DNA of 5,780 bases, from assembly GCA_028871595.1 (NCBI GenBank), contig JAGWMT010000210.1, forward strand, positions 1-5,780, written 5' to 3'. Of the stretch, positions 5,308 to 5,780 are shown piece after piece; position 1 is the first letter of the stretch; the number at the start of each line of letters is the position of its first letter. The notes below the pieces were generated by a model. It saw only the letters and a program-made list of their open reading frames with translations. It had not been told where the DNA came from and searched no databases. Origin of the DNA: Elusimicrobiota bacterium. Lineage in GTDB: Bacteria > Elusimicrobiota > Elusimicrobia > UBA1565 > UBA9628. Both the position numbers and the translations under genes were made by a program.

Positions 5308-5528
5308 CACACGCCCGGAGGGCCGAAGGCTGCGAGAAAGTCCGCCGTGCGAGGATTAAATGGGGGTCCCCCGTGGAACCGCCCTCGGCGCAGCCGAGCT
5401 GGCGGCCCCGGCGCGGCCGGGCTGACTGAGAAAGTGGAGCTAGCAAGGCTAGGCCATTTCTCAGTTTCCCCGAGAGGGCGACCGTTTATGCCGGAGCTGA
5501 GGCGGGCTTCACTCGTGCGGCCTGAGAA
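5308..5528. other. Non-coding spacer between the inverted repeats
   Basis: About 220 bp with no supportable gene. It holds the short hairpin CTCGGC-GCA-GCCGAG (5384-5398), the near-palindrome GGGGGTCCCCC (5362-5372) and the larger stem-loop at 5425-5465. An ATTTAAT on the minus strand (5355-5361) could be a -10 element for the small gene, but I see no good -35, so I do not call a promoter. Confidence 0.4.
5425..5465. other. Stem-loop of about 17 bp in the spacer
   Basis: ACTGAGAAA (5425-5433) pairs exactly with TTTCTCAGT (5457-5465). Inside, TGG pairs with CCA and CTAGC with GCTAG around a 3-nt loop, with small bulges. There is no clean T-run on either side, so a terminator role is weak; a protein-binding or RNA-fold role is possible. 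Confidence 0.45.
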
Positions 5529-5577
5529 GAGGTGAGAAATGGACCAAACCGCAGTAGGGAGGCGGCGGAGCGGGAAG
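5529..5577 (+). repeat. Inverted repeat, right copy
   Basis: The same 49-bp layout on the plus strand, with blocks GAAATGGACCAAACC (5536-5550) and GGCGGCGGAGCGGGAAG (5561-5577) identical to the left copy, and a different 10-bp core (GCAGTAGGGA) of the same length. The copies face each other across about 221 bp. Confidence 0.85.
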
Positions 5578-5601
5578 TGGTGGGAAGGTGAGACGTTTTA
5601 A
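5539..5601 (+). CDS. 20-codon ORF at the right repeat, possibly a remnant
   Basis: An ATG at 5539 preceded by GAGGTG (5529-5534) opens MDQTAVGRRRSGKWWEGETF and stops at TAA (5599-5601). Its first residues parallel the long form of the small gene (MDQT, then RRSGK), because both lie in the repeat. It may be a true micropeptide, but the duplicated 5' end of a gene whose body was lost is more likely. Beyond the repeat it shares nothing with the other copy. Confidence 0.25.
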   Translation: MDQTAVGRRRSGKWWEGETF

Positions 5602-5780
5602 GCCGTCAGCCGGGTTGGTTGCCGTCCGAATAGTCTCAAGCCTGGTTCGGTTCCCGCTCGGCGCGCCGCCCAGCGCCGAGCCAAGCAGCCCGCCAGGCCG
5701 GCGGCGATCGCCGAGGCAGTGGACGGGATGCGCCTGCCGTGATTGTCCGCGGCGCAGCGGCGAAACCCGCCGCCCGCAAG
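5602..5780. other. Right end, palindromes but no supportable gene
   Basis: It contains the inverted repeat GCTCGGCGC-(8 nt)-GCGCCGAGC at 5656-5681 and the perfect 12-bp palindrome CGGCGATCGCCG at 5702-5713. Two minus-strand frames stay open to the window edge, one ending at a TAA at 5598-5600, but such runs are common in GC-rich DNA and neither shows a recognisable domain. A gene ending here from the right cannot be excluded. Confidence 0.35.

Noticed and set aside
4590..5429. Plus-strand ORF of 279 codons over the small gene
   Set aside because: It is antisense to ParB and to the small gene with its two ribosome-binding sites, and shows no recognisable domain.
5598..5780. Minus-strand open frame running off the right edge
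   Set aside because: Another minus-strand frame is open over the same bases and neither has a recognisable domain, so an edge gene cannot be supported.
1..5780. CRISPR array, insertion sequence or integrase
   Set aside because: No regularly spaced direct repeats, no transposase or recombinase motifs, and no terminal repeats with target duplication were seen.

Overview
The window is a GC-rich bacterial segment with strong G/C preference at third codon positions. It holds three signal-transduction receiver genes and, further right, an accessory block with a short RadC-like protein, a small membrane protein, a ParB-family protein and an unrecognised small protein. No ribosomal, tRNA or other lineage marker is present, so I do not assign a phylum. 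Short RadC/JAB proteins and ParB proteins with an extra cysteine cluster are typical of plasmids, integrative elements and genomic islands. No ParA, integrase or transposase is visible.

Layout: (1) 39-1439, plus strand: a tandem-receiver protein, then a protein with an N-terminal MerR/excisionase-type helix-turn-helix and a C-terminal receiver. (2) 1444-1953, minus strand, convergent: a third receiver protein that has lost its phospho-accepting Asp and whose 3' end appears frameshifted near 1558; it has its own promoter with a perfect TTGACA. (3) 2075-2916, minus strand: a translationally coupled pair, membrane protein then RadC-like JAB protein, overlapping by ATGA. The membrane gene's start codon sits in a hairpin loop and lies downstream of a second structured block. 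(4) 3034-3238: an intergenic stretch with a good sigma70-type promoter facing right and, about 45 bp past it, a strong bidirectional terminator, which together define a candidate small RNA of about 77 nt. (5) 3239-5297, minus strand: a small unrecognised gene with two in-frame, well-spaced ribosome-binding sites, then the ParB-family gene, each followed by a GNRA-capped hairpin. (6) 5259-5577: a 49-bp inverted repeat covering the translation start of the small gene and a second start that opens a 20-codon ORF. (7) 5602-5780: palindromes and no supportable gene.

Function: the three receiver proteins (four receiver domains, no histidine kinase in view) probably receive phosphate from kinases encoded elsewhere, and one of them can probably bind DNA. 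The ParB-like protein would bind DNA and CTP; with no ParA partner in view it may act as an accessory segregation or regulatory factor of a mobile element. I did not recognise a complete new defence or conflict system. The best leads are the small RNA locus, the inverted duplicated start region with a variable 10-bp core, the dual-start gene and the degenerate, frameshifted receiver.
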